From Paenibacillus sp. FSL H8-0048 (GTDB lineage Bacteria > Bacillota > Bacilli > Paenibacillales > Paenibacillaceae), in contig NZ_JBBODF010000001.1 in NCBI RefSeq assembly GCF_038002825.1, forward strand, positions 1,426,001-1,490,000: a stretch of DNA of 64,000 nucleotides, written 5' to 3'. Positions within the stretch are counted from its first letter, which is position 1. Every line of letters begins with the position of its first letter. Shown here in pieces: positions 35,229 through 45,085 of this stretch. A model generated the notes under the pieces. The model had not been told where the DNA came from. It saw only the letters and a program-made list of their open reading frames with translations, and did no database searches. A program made the translations under genes and the position numbers.

Positions 35229-35444
35229 TCAGAAATCATCTCTGCGGTGAGCCGCCTCATAACGCTCACGGATCTCCAGATTTTTGGAGTGATTGTACAG
35301 GTCCAGCGCAATGATTCCCCTGCGGGCAAGCTTCACCACCAGCACAAATAGATAAATCCCCATCCCCAGACAAAATAACCAGAGCAAAAGAGCAAAAATA
35401 CTGAATCCTCCGGCAAGCAAGGACCCAAAACCTGTCATATACAC
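35229..35444 (-). CDS. Small membrane protein
   Basis: 71 residues with one long hydrophobic segment (about 10-38, FSIFALLLWLFCLGMGIYLF) and a basic, then mixed-charge cytoplasmic tail ending AHRRDDF. Start GTG at 35444 with GGGGG ten bases upstream; an ATG two codons later is possible. The family is not recognised. Confidence 0.65.
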   Translation of the reverse strand: MYMTGFGSLLAGGFSIFALLLWLFCLGMGIYLFVLVVKLARRGIIALDLYNHSKNLEIRERYEAAHRRDDF

Positions 35445-35608
35445 AGTTTATATCCCCCTAATTCATCATGATATAAGTCGATAACCTAATCCTATCTAGT
35501 TTGGCATGTTTGTGTCAGGAATGCAAAGTTCTATTAAATTTCACTGTAGAAATAATCCAATTTTGATATACTGGCTAAGTATGATTAAACATTTGGGGGA
35601 AATTACTG

Positions 35609-36598
35609 ATGTACGGAAAATTATCCAAAATGACTTTAGCTTTTGCTCTTTTAGCTTCACCGGTGATATTAAGCGGATGTGGCGGGTCCGCTGAGGTTAC
35701 GCAAGCTGTAACCACGACTCCTTCTGCTGCTCCGACTGCTTCTCCTACTCCAGCGCCGGAGCTGAAGAACTTCTCTGTGAAGGATAAGACGCAGGAATAC
35801 CTGGAGAACTTCGGCACCAGTGCTTGGAATGATGAGTCTTCCAAAGAAATTGCCGAGAACATCCGGATTAAGGCCAGAGAGGATAAAGAGAATACCTTCA
35901 CTTATCTGGAGATTGCTGACTCTATTGAGAAAAATGATGTGCAAAATGTAAAGAAACTTTTCACGAAAATTGGTGGAGTTCTGCCTGCTTCCGTTGCCGC
36001 CCGCTATCCAGATCCCACTCCTACACCCGATGAAACGGCTGCACCCGCTACGCCAGCGCCAGCAAAAGACGAAGCCATCCATCTCAAAGGAAAAAAAGAC
36101 CAGGCCACAGAGTTCTTCCATCTTAACAGCGGGATCGCTATATTGGAGGCAACAGATAACGGAGATTCTAATTTTGTAATCTATTTGTACGATGAAACAG
36201 GAGATTACAAAAAATTGATTGTGAACGAAATTGGACCTTACAAAGGAAAGTCTTTAGTCGTGCTACCCGAAGAAGGAAAATTTATGCTGAAGGTTGAGTC
36301 GGATGGCTCTTGGAAGGTGGACATCAAACAGAGCATCCCTGACAACATTAAGAGCGCACCGATCAAGTTATCCGGTAAGGGTAACGATGTTGTATTTGCA
36401 AAACTGCAAAGCAAGCTGACCCGGTTCACCTCCAAGCATACAGGAGAATCCAATTTTGCCGTCAAGTTGAATGATAGCCTCTTGCTGGTGAATGAAATCG
36501 GTAACTACTCCGGCTCCACAGCCGAAAAAATCGAATCTGACGGGATTTATGTCTTTTCAGTGGAAGCGGACGGACAATGGAGCATTGATATCGAATAA
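35609..36598 (+). CDS. Lipoprotein with duplicated beta domain
   Basis: 329 residues. The lipobox VILSGCGG ends the signal peptide (Cys24). A Thr/Pro/Ser linker follows, then a helical region (about 55-130), a second PTPDETAAPATPAP linker, and two tandem copies of an 85-residue beta module. The copies share NSGIAILEATDNGDSNF / RFTSKHTGESNF, LIVNEIGPYKG / LLVNEIGNYSG and VESDGSWKVDIK / VEADGQWSIDIE. They are diverged, so the duplication is old. Exported surface protein, role unknown. GGGGG precedes the ATG, and a clear terminator follows. Confidence 0.82.
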   Translation: MYGKLSKMTLAFALLASPVILSGCGGSAEVTQAVTTTPSAAPTASPTPAPELKNFSVKDKTQEYLENFGTSAWNDESSKEIAENIRIKAREDKENTFTYLEIADSIEKNDVQNVKKLFTKIGGVLPASVAARYPDPTPTPDETAAPATPAPAKDEAIHLKGKKDQATEFFHLNSGIAILEATDNGDSNFVIYLYDETGDYKKLIVNEIGPYKGKSLVVLPEEGKFMLKVESDGSWKVDIKQSIPDNIKSAPIKLSGKGNDVVFAKLQSKLTRFTSKHTGESNFAVKLNDSLLLVNEIGNYSGSTAEKIESDGIYVFSVEADGQWSIDIE

Positions 36599-36614
36599 GC
36601 TTCGCACCGAATTG

Positions 36615-36653
36615 AAACGATTGCTGATCCGTAATGGACCGGCAATCGTTTTT
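36615..36653 (+). terminator. Terminator of the duplicated-domain lipoprotein gene
   Basis: AACGATTGC (36616-36624) pairs with GCAATCGTT (36642-36650), then TTTT. Confidence 0.88.
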
Positions 36654-36747
36654 GCTTTATAAGCCTGTGTCATGAAGTAACATCAAGTCTAAAATATATC
36701 CGCACAAATGATTGACCTCCGAGCCGGATTATTCTACAATAAGCTCA

Positions 36748-36761
36748 TAAACGCGCGTTTA
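36748..36761. promoter_or_regulatory. Operator of the LacI-type regulator (copy 1)
   Basis: TAAACGCGCGTTTA is a perfect palindrome 18 bp upstream of the regulator's start codon. The same core occurs before the GH94 gene, so this is probably the regulator's own binding site. Confidence 0.8.
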
Positions 36762-36779
36762 CAATAGAGGGGGTACAAT

Positions 36780-37838
36780 ATGCGAAGCGAAGATATTGCC
36801 AAGCTAGCCGGGGTTTCGCGAAGCACCGTATCCCGTGTGATCAACAATTATTCCAATGTCCCTGAAGAGACCCGGGCCAAGGTGCTGAAGGTAATTGAAC
36901 AGCACCAGTATGAGCCGAACAGCTTTGCCCGGGCTCTGGCCGGCAAGAAGACCGACACGATCGGGCTGTTTGCCATCAGTATGAACGAGAAGGAGAATAC
37001 GACGCGGATTTATCAGAATAATTATTTTGCCCCGTTCGTCGATGCTGTGGTAGATACGTCGAATGCCCGCGGCTGTTATGTTCTGATTCACACCGTCTAT
37101 TCTCCCGACGACTTCCTGAAGGTCAAGCAGGCCTTCCTCCAGAAACGGATTGACGGAGGCATCATTGTCGGCACCCAGAAGGATATCGAGATTGTACGGG
37201 AGATGGTGGGTCTCGGCTCCCCGCTTGTGCTGATCGATTATGACATTTCGGAGATTATGTCAGAGCATCTGGATCGCAATCATCTCGCCATTGTGAATTC
37301 CAAGGATTATGAAGGCACGGTAGAAGCCATTGAGTACTTAATCGGTCTCGGCCATACGGAGATCGGCATGATCTGCGGACGGATGAATACTTATTCCGGG
37401 CGGGAGCGCTATATGGCTTACGAGAATACGCTGAAGCGCCATGGACTTGCCCTGCAGCAGGACTTCGTCCTTCAGGGTGATTTTCTCAAGGAGACCGCAT
37501 ATCAGGAAGTAAAGAAGCTGCTCCATTCCGGCGGCCCGCTGCCCACCGCCTTCTTCTCCTCCAACGATGATATGGCGATCTCGGCGATGGAAGCGTTCTC
37601 GGAGCATGGCATTTCCGTGCCGGAGGATATCTCCATTGCGGGGTTCGACGATGTGCAGCTTGCTGCCCGGATTCATCCCAAGCTGACCTCCGTCCGTCTG
37701 CCGATTTATGAAATGTCCAAAGCCGCTGTCGAGAAGGTCATTGAGCTATGTGATTCGCAAGCGCCGACCTTTAGCACTATCAGTTTCCCGGCGCGTCTGA
37801 TTACCCGCGATTCCTGTCAGCCGCCGAAGAAGTCGTAA
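36780..37838 (+). CDS. LacI-family transcriptional regulator
   Basis: 352 residues. N-terminal helix-turn-helix SEDIAKLAGVSRSTVSRVIN, hinge helix with YEPNSFARALAGKK, then a sugar-binding core with GLGHTEIGMICGRM and ISIAGFDDVQLAARIHP. It stands directly before the cellobiose phosphorylase gene on the same strand, and both genes carry the same palindromic operator. It is therefore likely to repress itself and the phosphorylase until a beta-glucoside inducer binds (inference). The inducer is unknown. GAGGGGG precedes the ATG. Confidence 0.92.
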   Translation: MRSEDIAKLAGVSRSTVSRVINNYSNVPEETRAKVLKVIEQHQYEPNSFARALAGKKTDTIGLFAISMNEKENTTRIYQNNYFAPFVDAVVDTSNARGCYVLIHTVYSPDDFLKVKQAFLQKRIDGGIIVGTQKDIEIVREMVGLGSPLVLIDYDISEIMSEHLDRNHLAIVNSKDYEGTVEAIEYLIGLGHTEIGMICGRMNTYSGRERYMAYENTLKRHGLALQQDFVLQGDFLKETAYQEVKKLLHSGGPLPTAFFSSNDDMAISAMEAFSEHGISVPEDISIAGFDDVQLAARIHPKLTSVRLPIYEMSKAAVEKVIELCDSQAPTFSTISFPARLITRDSCQPPKKS

Positions 37839-37909
37839 AGTTTCACAGCATATTGCACTTATCCGGTTACAGAAAAATCCCTTGCTCCAAGGGAATTTTT
37901 TCTCCGCTT

Positions 37910-37927
37910 TGTAAACGCGCGTTCACA
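37910..37927. promoter_or_regulatory. Operator in front of the GH94 gene (copy 2)
   Basis: TGTAAACGCGCGTTCACA is palindromic except for one pair and shares the core AAACGCGCGTT with the site at 36748-36761. It lies 22 bp before the GH94 start codon. Confidence 0.82.
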
Positions 37928-37949
37928 ATCGAAAGGAGACTTGTCTCTC

Positions 37950-40385
37950 ATGAAATTCGGAACTTTTGACGACACCCGCAAAGAGTATGTAATCAACACC
38001 CCCAAAACACCTTATCCTTGGATTAACTACCTCGGCAACGAGCAGTTTTTCGGCCTCATCTCTAATACTGCCGGGGGCTATACCTTCTACCGCGATGCAC
38101 GGATGAGAAGACTTACCCGTTACCGGTATAACAATATTCCGCTGGATACCGGCGGCCGCTATTATTACCTGTACGATGGCGGGGACTTCTGGACTCCGGG
38201 CTGGATGCCGGTGAAGCGGGATCTCGATTTCTACGAATGCCGCCACGGCCTTGGCTACACTTCTATTACAGGTGAGCGTAACGGTATTTCTGTGAACCAG
38301 CTTGCTTTTGTACCGATGGGCCATAATGCGGAAGTCCACCGTCTGGTCGTTAAGAACACAGGCGATGTAAAGAAGACTGTGAAGCTCTTCTCTTTTGCCG
38401 AGTTCTGTCTCTGGAATGCCAACGATGATATGACCAACTTCCAGCGTAACCTCAGCACCGGCGAAGTCGAAGTGAAGGATTCCGTTATTTATCACAAAAC
38501 AGAATACCGCGAGCGCAGAAACCACTACGCCTTCTATTCTGTAAATAAGGAAATTGCCGGCTTCGATACCGACCGCGAATCGTTCGTGGGCATGTACAAT
38601 GGACTGGATGCTCCGCAGGCAGTTGCTGCCGGTGAGGCTACTAACTCTGTTGCCAGCGGCTGGTCGCCAATCGGCTCCCACGCACTTGACATCACGCTGG
38701 AGCCGGGCGAAGCCCAGAGCTTCATCTTCGTGCTCGGCTACATCGAGAACCCGGAGGATGAGAAATGGGAAGCCCTGAACGTGATCAACAAAAAGCCGGC
38801 CCAGGCTGTCATCGATCAGTTCGCTACAGATGCCCAAGTGGATGCTGCTCTGGAGGTTCTGGCTGCACACTGGGATAATCTGCTGTCCAAATACCAGATT
38901 AAGAGCGGTGACGACAAGCTGAACCGGATGGTGAACATCTGGAATCCGTACCAGTGTATGGTGACCTTCAACATGTCCCGTTCCGCTTCGTACTTCGAAT
39001 CCGGGATTGGCCGCGGCATGGGCTTCCGCGACTCCAATCAGGACTTGCTCGGCTTCGTCCACCAGATTCCTGAGCGCGCCAGAGAACGGATTCTCGATAT
39101 CGCCGCTACCCAGTTCCCTGACGGCAGCGCGTATCACCAGTACCAGCCGCTGACCAAGAAGGGCAACAATGAAGTCGGCTCCGGCTTCAACGATGATCCG
39201 CTCTGGCTGATCTCGGGTACAGCAGCCTATATTAAAGAGACCGGCGATTATTCGATTCTTGATGAGCAGGTTCCTTTTGACAGCAATCCCGATCACACCG
39301 CTACTCTGTTTGAGCATCTGAAGCTAAGCTTCGAGCATGTCACGAACAACCTCGGGCCTCACGGCCTGCCGCTGATCGGACGCGCAGACTGGAATGACTG
39401 CCTGAACCTGAACTGCTTCTCCACCGAGCCGGGCGAATCGTTCCAGACTACAGAGAATATTGCAGGCGGTGTAGCCGAATCCGTGTTTATTGCAGGTCTA
39501 TTCGTCTTCGTAGGACCGGACTATGCCGAGCTCTGCCGGATGCGCGGTCTGGATGATGTAGCCGCTGACGCTGTTGCCAAGATCGAGAACATGAGTGCCA
39601 TCACCCTGTCCCACGGCTTCGACGGCGACTGGTTCCTGCGTGCCTATGACCACTATGGCGACAAAATCGGCAGCAAGGAGAACGAAGAAGGCCAGATCTT
39701 CATTGAGCCGCAAGGCATGTGCGTTATGGCCGGAATCGGTGTAGAGAACGGGGAAGCAGCCCGCGCCCTGACTTCCGTGCAGGAACGTCTGGATACGGAC
39801 TATGGTATCGTTTTGCAGCAGCCTCCGTATTCCAAGTATTATCTGAACCTGGGTGAAATCTCCACGTACCCTCCGGGCTACAAAGAGAATGCCGGGATCT
39901 TCTGTCATAACAACCCGTGGATCATGATTGCCGAGACGGTCCTTGGACATGGCGACAGAGCTTTTGACATCTACCGCAAAATCGCTCCGGCCTACCTGGA
40001 GGACATCAGCGAAGTGCATCGGATGGAGCCTTACGTGTACTCCCAGATGATTGCCGGTAAAGATGCCGTACGTCACGGGGAAGCAAAAAACTCCTGGCTC
40101 ACAGGTACAGCCGCATGGAACTATGTTGCGATCACGCAATCTATCCTGGGGATTCAGGCAGACTTCGCCGGGCTCAAGGTTGACCCTTGTATCCCTGCAG
40201 AATGGGACGGCTTCGAGATTACCCGCGTCTTCCGCGGCGACACCTATGTGATCTCGATCCAGAATCCGAACCATGTGTCCAAAGGCGTAGCCAGCCTGAC
40301 CCTCGACGGCGCTGCCGTGGAAGGCAACATTATCGCTCCTGTGGGCGACGGTGCTGTTCACCAGGTTGTAGTCACTCTCGGCTAA
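37950..40385 (+). CDS. Cellobiose phosphorylase (GH94)
   Basis: Splits cellobiose with phosphate into glucose-1-phosphate and glucose inside the cell. 811 residues, typical length. Seen: the N-terminal beta-sandwich ([28 protein letters not shown]), then the helical barrel with [32 protein letters not shown] and the catalytic Asp region [20 protein letters not shown] near the C-terminus is also conserved. The ATG at 37950 is chosen because AGGAG lies 11 bases upstream; a TTG three codons earlier is too close. Other GH94 activities (cellodextrin or laminaribiose phosphorylase) are less likely at this length. Confidence 0.93.
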   Translation: MKFGTFDDTRKEYVINTPKTPYPWINYLGNEQFFGLISNTAGGYTFYRDARMRRLTRYRYNNIPLDTGGRYYYLYDGGDFWTPGWMPVKRDLDFYECRHGLGYTSITGERNGISVNQLAFVPMGHNAEVHRLVVKNTGDVKKTVKLFSFAEFCLWNANDDMTNFQRNLSTGEVEVKDSVIYHKTEYRERRNHYAFYSVNKEIAGFDTDRESFVGMYNGLDAPQAVAAGEATNSVASGWSPIGSHALDITLEPGEAQSFIFVLGYIENPEDEKWEALNVINKKPAQAVIDQFATDAQVDAALEVLAAHWDNLLSKYQIKSGDDKLNRMVNIWNPYQCMVTFNMSRSASYFESGIGRGMGFRDSNQDLLGFVHQIPERARERILDIAATQFPDGSAYHQYQPLTKKGNNEVGSGFNDDPLWLISGTAAYIKETGDYSILDEQVPFDSNPDHTATLFEHLKLSFEHVTNNLGPHGLPLIGRADWNDCLNLNCFSTEPGESFQTTENIAGGVAESVFIAGLFVFVGPDYAELCRMRGLDDVAADAVAKIENMSAITLSHGFDGDWFLRAYDHYGDKIGSKENEEGQIFIEPQGMCVMAGIGVENGEAARALTSVQERLDTDYGIVLQQPPYSKYYLNLGEISTYPPGYKENAGIFCHNNPWIMIAETVLGHGDRAFDIYRKIAPAYLEDISEVHRMEPYVYSQMIAGKDAVRHGEAKNSWLTGTAAWNYVAITQSILGIQADFAGLKVDPCIPAEWDGFEITRVFRGDTYVISIQNPNHVSKGVASLTLDGAAVEGNIIAPVGDGAVHQVVVTLG

Positions 40386-40414
40386 TTATCTATTACTCCT
40401 AATAAAAGCATATC

Positions 40415-40453
40415 AACCCGGTTGTCCGCCAAGGCGGTACAGCCGGGTTGTTT
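40415..40453 (+). terminator. Terminator of the GH94 gene
   Basis: AACCCGG-TGT...ACA-CCGGGTT stem with an inner CCGCC/GGCGG helix, then GTTTGTT. Confidence 0.85.
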
Positions 40454-40455
40454 GT

Positions 40456-40677
40456 TCATGGACAGGCGGAACCCGGAGCATGGACACGGAACTGATGCAG
40501 CTCACGGCAGTAGGATAACCCGCGAATCCTCACGGATTGCGGCGTGTAGGCTCTGATCGGGCCCGCCTCCAGCTGCTCCTCCGTCCCGCTCTTCAGCAAC
40601 ACTGCCACCGGTACCTCCGATAGCGCAGCAGCCAGCAGCTCCATATCGGTCTCCAGTATTTTATAGAAATACCCCAT
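40456..40677 (-). CDS. Small hypothetical protein
   Basis: 73 residues from an ATG at 40677 with AGGTG nine bases upstream; a TTG nine codons earlier is less likely. No membrane segment or signal. Helical first half (LETDMELLAAALSEVPVAVL), strand-rich second half with one Cys near residue 57 and another close to the end. No family recognised. It could be noncoding, but a fair ribosome site and coding-like composition favour a gene. Confidence 0.45.
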   Translation of the reverse strand: MGYFYKILETDMELLAAALSEVPVAVLLKSGTEEQLEAGPIRAYTPQSVRIRGLSYCRELHQFRVHAPGSACP

Positions 40678-40793
40678 TTCAGACTTCACCTGCTTTATTG
40701 TCAAATGATTCGGGCAGAGCAGAGATTTTAGCTATTTTTTTCCAGATGGGTGCATAAAGATTAAGACATGCCTTAATTCCGGAGATGTTGACT

Positions 40794-41375
40794 ATGCGAT
40801 CCTTCCCAAGCTATGTGATTATTCTGCTGGCCAGCCTGCTGATTGCAACAGGAACGAATTTCTTCCTGGTCCCCTATAAAATCCTCGATGGAGGAATTAT
40901 CGGCATTGCCCTCATTATTAATTATATCTCCGGCGCCAAAATCGGACTGTGCATTATGCTATGCAGTCTGCCTATCTTCCTGCTGGCCTGGTTCCGTGAG
41001 CGGGAAATCTTTTACAACAGTATCCTGGGTCTGCTGGCTTCCTCCCTGCTGATCGAGCTGCTTTTTCCGCTCCAGTATTATTTCCTGTACTATATTGAGC
41101 TGGGCTCCATTTCAAGCGCCATTATCGGCGGCTTCCTAATGGGCACGGGACTAGGGCTGATGCTGCGCTTCAAAGCCAGTACAGGCGGAACCGACCTCCT
41201 CGCCAGATTCATCCAACGCTATCTTCCGCTGAATGTCGGCCTGATTATCTTCCTGACGGACTTCCTGATTATCGGTGCAGGCGGTATTCTGATCTCTAAG
41301 GAGACCTTTTTCCATTCGATTCTGACGATTATTGCAGGAGGGGTGGCTACAGGATTATGCACATTGGAAGAATAG
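40794..41375 (+). CDS. YitT family membrane protein
   Basis: 193 residues with five or six membrane helices, the YitT/DUF161 domain: NFFLVPYKILDGGIIGIALI near the start, LGLMLRFKASTGGTDLLARF in the middle. The cytoplasmic DUF2179 domain found at the C-terminus of most YitT proteins is missing, so this is the short form. Possible transporter, substrate unknown. The ATG at 40794 has GGAG nine bases upstream; an earlier ATG overlaps that site. Confidence 0.85.
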   Translation: MRSFPSYVIILLASLLIATGTNFFLVPYKILDGGIIGIALIINYISGAKIGLCIMLCSLPIFLLAWFREREIFYNSILGLLASSLLIELLFPLQYYFLYYIELGSISSAIIGGFLMGTGLGLMLRFKASTGGTDLLARFIQRYLPLNVGLIIFLTDFLIIGAGGILISKETFFHSILTIIAGGVATGLCTLEE

Positions 41376-41525
41376 ACGGTATACATAATCCCGCCTGGAG
41401 CATGATTTCTGCACTATTTCTGATAAAATCCCGGGATTTGCCGGATGCTATGGAATAAAGGTTGAAATTTTCAGACTTTCAGGCGACAATCGAATAGATA
41501 ACATTCCCGGGGAGGATTAACGAAG

Positions 41526-42293
41526 TTGGATAGTACAAGCACTAATAGCAACACTTCCACACATGACATTATCGATCTGTGCCTGCTGGCAGGCAAGATC
41601 ATGCTGCAGAGCGGTGCAGAGACCTACCGTGTGGAGGATACCATGAGCCGGATGGCGGCGGCACTCGGCTTCCCCGGAGCGCATAGCTACGTCACGCCGA
41701 CAGTCATTATGTTCACCACCAGCCGGACCGAGCCGGTGAAGCTGTTCCGGATCGCCGAACGGACAACAGACCTGCAAAAGGTATCCGAGGTGAATGACAT
41801 CTCCCGGCGGCTGACCGAACGTCAGCTCACAGCGGCTGAAGCCCGCGAACGCCTTGGCGTGGTCGATGACGCAGCCCATGCCTACCCGGTATGGGTACAG
41901 ATCGCAGCGGCAGCCTTGACGGGAGCCTGCTTCACGGTTATGTTCAAGGGCAGCCTGCAGGATGCTCTGCCGTCGCTGCTGATCTCCGGTACAGGCTTCG
42001 CAGCAGCCACTTATCTACACCGTCTGGTACAGATCCGCTTCTTCGCGGAATTCATTGCTTCCTTCATTATCGGCCTGCTGGCCTTCTTCTCCGTGAAGCT
42101 CGGCGTGGGACGGGAGATGGACAAGATTATTATTGGCTGTGTAATGCCGCTGGTACCAGGGCTGCTCATCACCAATGCGGTCCGTGACCTGATGGCCGGG
42201 CATCTGGTATCCGGCATCTCCAAAGGAGCCGACGCCTTTCTGACTGCGTTCGCCATCGGGACCGGCATCGGGCTGGTCCTGTCGATTTTTTAA
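41526..42293 (+). CDS. Threonine/serine exporter ThrE, N-terminal subunit
   Basis: 255 residues. The first 120 are cytoplasmic with the DUF1212 signature (LLAGKIMLQSGAETYRVEDTM). The rest holds about five membrane helices ending KGADAFLTAFAIGTGIGL. It pairs with the next gene, 27 bp downstream; in corynebacterial ThrE the two parts are fused, while Bacillales split them (YjjP/YjjB type). Start TTG at 41526 behind GGGGAGG. Confidence 0.9.
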   Translation: MDSTSTNSNTSTHDIIDLCLLAGKIMLQSGAETYRVEDTMSRMAAALGFPGAHSYVTPTVIMFTTSRTEPVKLFRIAERTTDLQKVSEVNDISRRLTERQLTAAEARERLGVVDDAAHAYPVWVQIAAAALTGACFTVMFKGSLQDALPSLLISGTGFAAATYLHRLVQIRFFAEFIASFIIGLLAFFSVKLGVGREMDKIIIGCVMPLVPGLLITNAVRDLMAGHLVSGISKGADAFLTAFAIGTGIGLVLSIF

Positions 42294-42320
42294 CACCCAC
42301 TTGAAAGAGGTCTTCCTGCC

Positions 42321-42758
42321 ATGATTTTGCAATTGATCACCAGCTTTATCGCTGCCTCAACCTTCTGCATTCTATTCAATGCACCGGTGCGCGCGCTGCT
42401 GCAATGCGGCTTCGCCGGAATGATCGGATGGATGCTGTACCTGCTGCTGGATTCCAGCTCCGATACTGTCGTCGCAACCTTTGGTGCTACCGTTGTGGTT
42501 GGACTGATCAGCCAGTTTTTTGCGCGTTCCTTCAAGATGCCGGTCATTATCTTCAGTGTCGGCGGCATCATCCCGCTTGTGCCGGGCGGTCTTGCGTATG
42601 ATGCCATGCGCAGATTCGTGGAGAATGATAATAACCTCGGCATCCAGTATGGGGTTCAGGCGCTCCTGCTGTCCGGAGCCATTGCTACCGGGCTGGTGCT
42701 GAGCGAGGTGCTGGGCCAAGTCTTTATGCGCCTCAGGAAATTGCCCAAACAACCGTAA
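42321..42758 (+). CDS. Threonine/serine exporter ThrE, C-terminal subunit
   Basis: 145 residues, four membrane helices, DUF3815/YjjB-like: FAGMIGWMLYLLL, VVATFGATVVVGLISQFFAR and IPLVPGGLAYDAMRRF. It is the partner of the preceding gene in a two-gene operon; together they form a proton-driven amino acid exporter (family knowledge). GAGG precedes the ATG. Confidence 0.9.
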   Translation: MILQLITSFIAASTFCILFNAPVRALLQCGFAGMIGWMLYLLLDSSSDTVVATFGATVVVGLISQFFARSFKMPVIIFSVGGIIPLVPGGLAYDAMRRFVENDNNLGIQYGVQALLLSGAIATGLVLSEVLGQVFMRLRKLPKQP

Positions 42759-42802
42759 CGCTTCATTCCGCAGATAGCAGCCTGAGCCTTCAGGCAGCAC
42801 AG

Positions 42803-42853
42803 ACAAGCCCGCTTGCAGCAAGGACTCCGGGTCCCTGCGCAAGCGGGCTTTGT
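42803..42853. terminator. Terminator between the ThrE operon and the antiporter gene
   Basis: ACAAGCCCGCTTGC pairs with GCAAGCGGGCTTTGT around a loop with its own GGACTCC/GGGTCC helix. The T-run is short on both strands. Confidence 0.75.
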
Positions 42854-42873
42854 ACAAATATAAGAATCTGAAC

Positions 42874-44913
42874 TTAATCCTCCCAGATTGAGGTTTCGAG
42901 CTGATCGACGAACCGCCGCAGCCTGCCGGCAATCTTAAGATTAATCGCCCCGTTCTGGTACATCTCCTGCACGGTATTCCGCTGCTCCTGAATCGCCTGC
43001 AGCTTCAGCTCCAGCTTGTCATCGTCCAGTACACCGTCATTACTCCAGCCTTCGCCCTGCACCAGCTTGGATTCCAGCCGTTCGTACTTGTCGATGACCT
43101 TCTGTGAGGCTAGCCGGTTCTCGTCACTTATTCCTGCACTAACGGCGGATACTGCCGCCTTGCACATCGCAATCTTCGCCGTCCGCGCACTTTCGGCATT
43201 CTGCAGAGCGAGCTGTCCACCTTCCCCGCCGAGCTTACCTGAGAACAGACCAGAGAACAGCCTCTGAATTTCTGTCAAAGAGAATTTAATCTGCGTATTC
43301 AGCCGTTTGCACAGCAGAGACTCCGTATGGTCCAGCAGCTCCTCCATCTTCAAGGCAACAGGCTCCGGCAATGCCCCGTTCTCCATAATCCGCCGCAGCT
43401 CTGTGCGTTCGGCTTCGAGTGCACTCTTGCGTGCCTCGACTCCAAGACGAAGGAACTGCTCATGGGCCGGGTCACGATCCGGTCTTGCAGCACACAATCT
43501 GTCAACCTTATCGGTGAATTCCAGCAGCACAGGCTGTGTTGAGCGTTCCGGGCTCTCGGAGACCAGGCTGCGCAGCATCGACATCCCGGCGTCAATGACC
43601 ACATTTCTGGCCGTCAGCTCCGCATTCCCGTGTACAACTCCCGCGTTCTGAACTACCGTCTCTTCACTGTCCGCAAGCAGCGGAAGGAAGATGCTGGCGA
43701 TGACCAGTGACATCAGAATCACACCTGCCGCCAGCGCGATAATGAGATCCCGCTCTGGAAAAGGTGTCACCCCGTCCCCGAGCACCAGCGGAATCGAGAA
43801 GGCACCCGCAAGGGTAACAGCTCCCCGCACCCCAGAGATTGATGTAATAATCTGCGACTTCAGCGGAGCCTTCTCTGCCTTCAACCGCTTGCTCTCCCAC
43901 AAGGAGTAACCATAGACCCACAGAAACCGCAGCACAATCAGCAGCGCCGTGATCGCCAGAACATAGCCGGCAACCATGAAGTTATTCAGCGTGTGATCCT
44001 GATAAATAACCTTGATCACATCCGGAACAGACACGCCGAGAATCAGGAAGACCAGCCCGTTCAGCACCAGCAGCAGCACTGACCAGGTACTGGCGGATAC
44101 CAGCTGAAGTTTATATTGCGGGGAAACTGCCCGGTCCTTCTCGATGGCGTACATGACACCCCCTGCCACCACGGCCAGGATACCCGAGACTCCGATCTCC
44201 TCGCTGATCAGATAAATAATGAACGGGGTAAGGATCTGCAGCAGGACATGAATGGTCACATCCTCCATGCCGAACCTGCGGATGAACACGCTGAGCCGGA
44301 TCAGCAGGAACGACAGCACCGCACCAAGCAGCAGTCCTCCTGCGGCAATCAGCACAAAGCTGAGCGAGGCCTTAGGCAGAGAGAACACGCCGGTAACCAT
44401 GGCTGCAATCGCAAATTTAAAGGCAACCAGGCCGGAGGCATCGTTCATCAGCGATTCTCCCTCGAGAATCCGGTGGATACTTTTGGGAAGATGAACCCGT
44501 CCAGCCAGCGCACTCACCGCTACCGCATCGGTAGGAGACAGAATAGCCGCCAGTGCGAAGGAGGCTGCCAGCGGAATCGAGGGAATCATCCAGTTAATCG
44601 CATAGCCCGCCACAAATACCGTGACAAACACAAGTCCAAGCGCCAGCAGCAGGATGGGTGCCCTAAGATTCCACAGCTCACCGCGCGGTGTCCGCCGCCC
44701 GTCATTGAAGAGCAGCGGAGCGATGAATAATACAAAAAACAGCTCAGGCTCGAAGTGCATATGTATTCCTGTCGGAATGAGTGCAGCAATGATTCCAAGT
44801 CCTATCTGAATCAGGGGGACCGGGACAAACGGAATGAAGCGGTTCAAGATATTTGATACAGCAATTAATCCAAGCATCAGCAGCACAGCCAGAAAAGTCT
44901 CCAAGTCCATCAT
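42874..44913 (-). CDS. Na+/H+ antiporter, CPA1 family
   Basis: 679 residues. Residues 1-420 hold about twelve membrane helices with the CPA1 hallmarks AAILSPTDAVAVSAL and EGESLMNDASGLVAFK (the Asp and Asn-Asp of the ion site) and SGVRGAVTLAGAFSIP. The 250-residue C-terminus is cytoplasmic and helical (AERTELRRIMENGALPEPVA, EMYQNGAINLKIAGRLRR). It is close in layout to B. subtilis NhaK/YvgP and E. coli YjcE types. It exchanges sodium or another cation for protons. The ribosome site GGGGAG abuts two ATG codons, so the exact start is uncertain by a few residues. Confidence 0.92.
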   Translation of the reverse strand: MMDLETFLAVLLMLGLIAVSNILNRFIPFVPVPLIQIGLGIIAALIPTGIHMHFEPELFFVLFIAPLLFNDGRRTPRGELWNLRAPILLLALGLVFVTVFVAGYAINWMIPSIPLAASFALAAILSPTDAVAVSALAGRVHLPKSIHRILEGESLMNDASGLVAFKFAIAAMVTGVFSLPKASLSFVLIAAGGLLLGAVLSFLLIRLSVFIRRFGMEDVTIHVLLQILTPFIIYLISEEIGVSGILAVVAGGVMYAIEKDRAVSPQYKLQLVSASTWSVLLLVLNGLVFLILGVSVPDVIKVIYQDHTLNNFMVAGYVLAITALLIVLRFLWVYGYSLWESKRLKAEKAPLKSQIITSISGVRGAVTLAGAFSIPLVLGDGVTPFPERDLIIALAAGVILMSLVIASIFLPLLADSEETVVQNAGVVHGNAELTARNVVIDAGMSMLRSLVSESPERSTQPVLLEFTDKVDRLCAARPDRDPAHEQFLRLGVEARKSALEAERTELRRIMENGALPEPVALKMEELLDHTESLLCKRLNTQIKFSLTEIQRLFSGLFSGKLGGEGGQLALQNAESARTAKIAMCKAAVSAVSAGISDENRLASQKVIDKYERLESKLVQGEGWSNDGVLDDDKLELKLQAIQEQRNTVQEMYQNGAINLKIAGRLRRFVDQLETSIWED

Positions 44914-45085
44914 CTCCCCGTCTGATAATCAATTATAATATTGCAGTGATCCGGCTAACGTCAACAAACGGAAGGCACCACGGAAATTAAAATTCTCCGT
45001 CCGTACCTTCCGTTACCTTAACATTCACGGCTTCCGCCGCTGGTCTAGCCATAAATATTGACGCGATGCTGCCCGCCTTGTTATT

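Noticed and set aside
37923..39317. 464-codon minus-strand frame opposite the cellobiose phosphorylase gene
   Set aside because: It is a shadow of the GH94 coding sequence, a common effect in mid-GC genomes; the plus strand has all family motifs.
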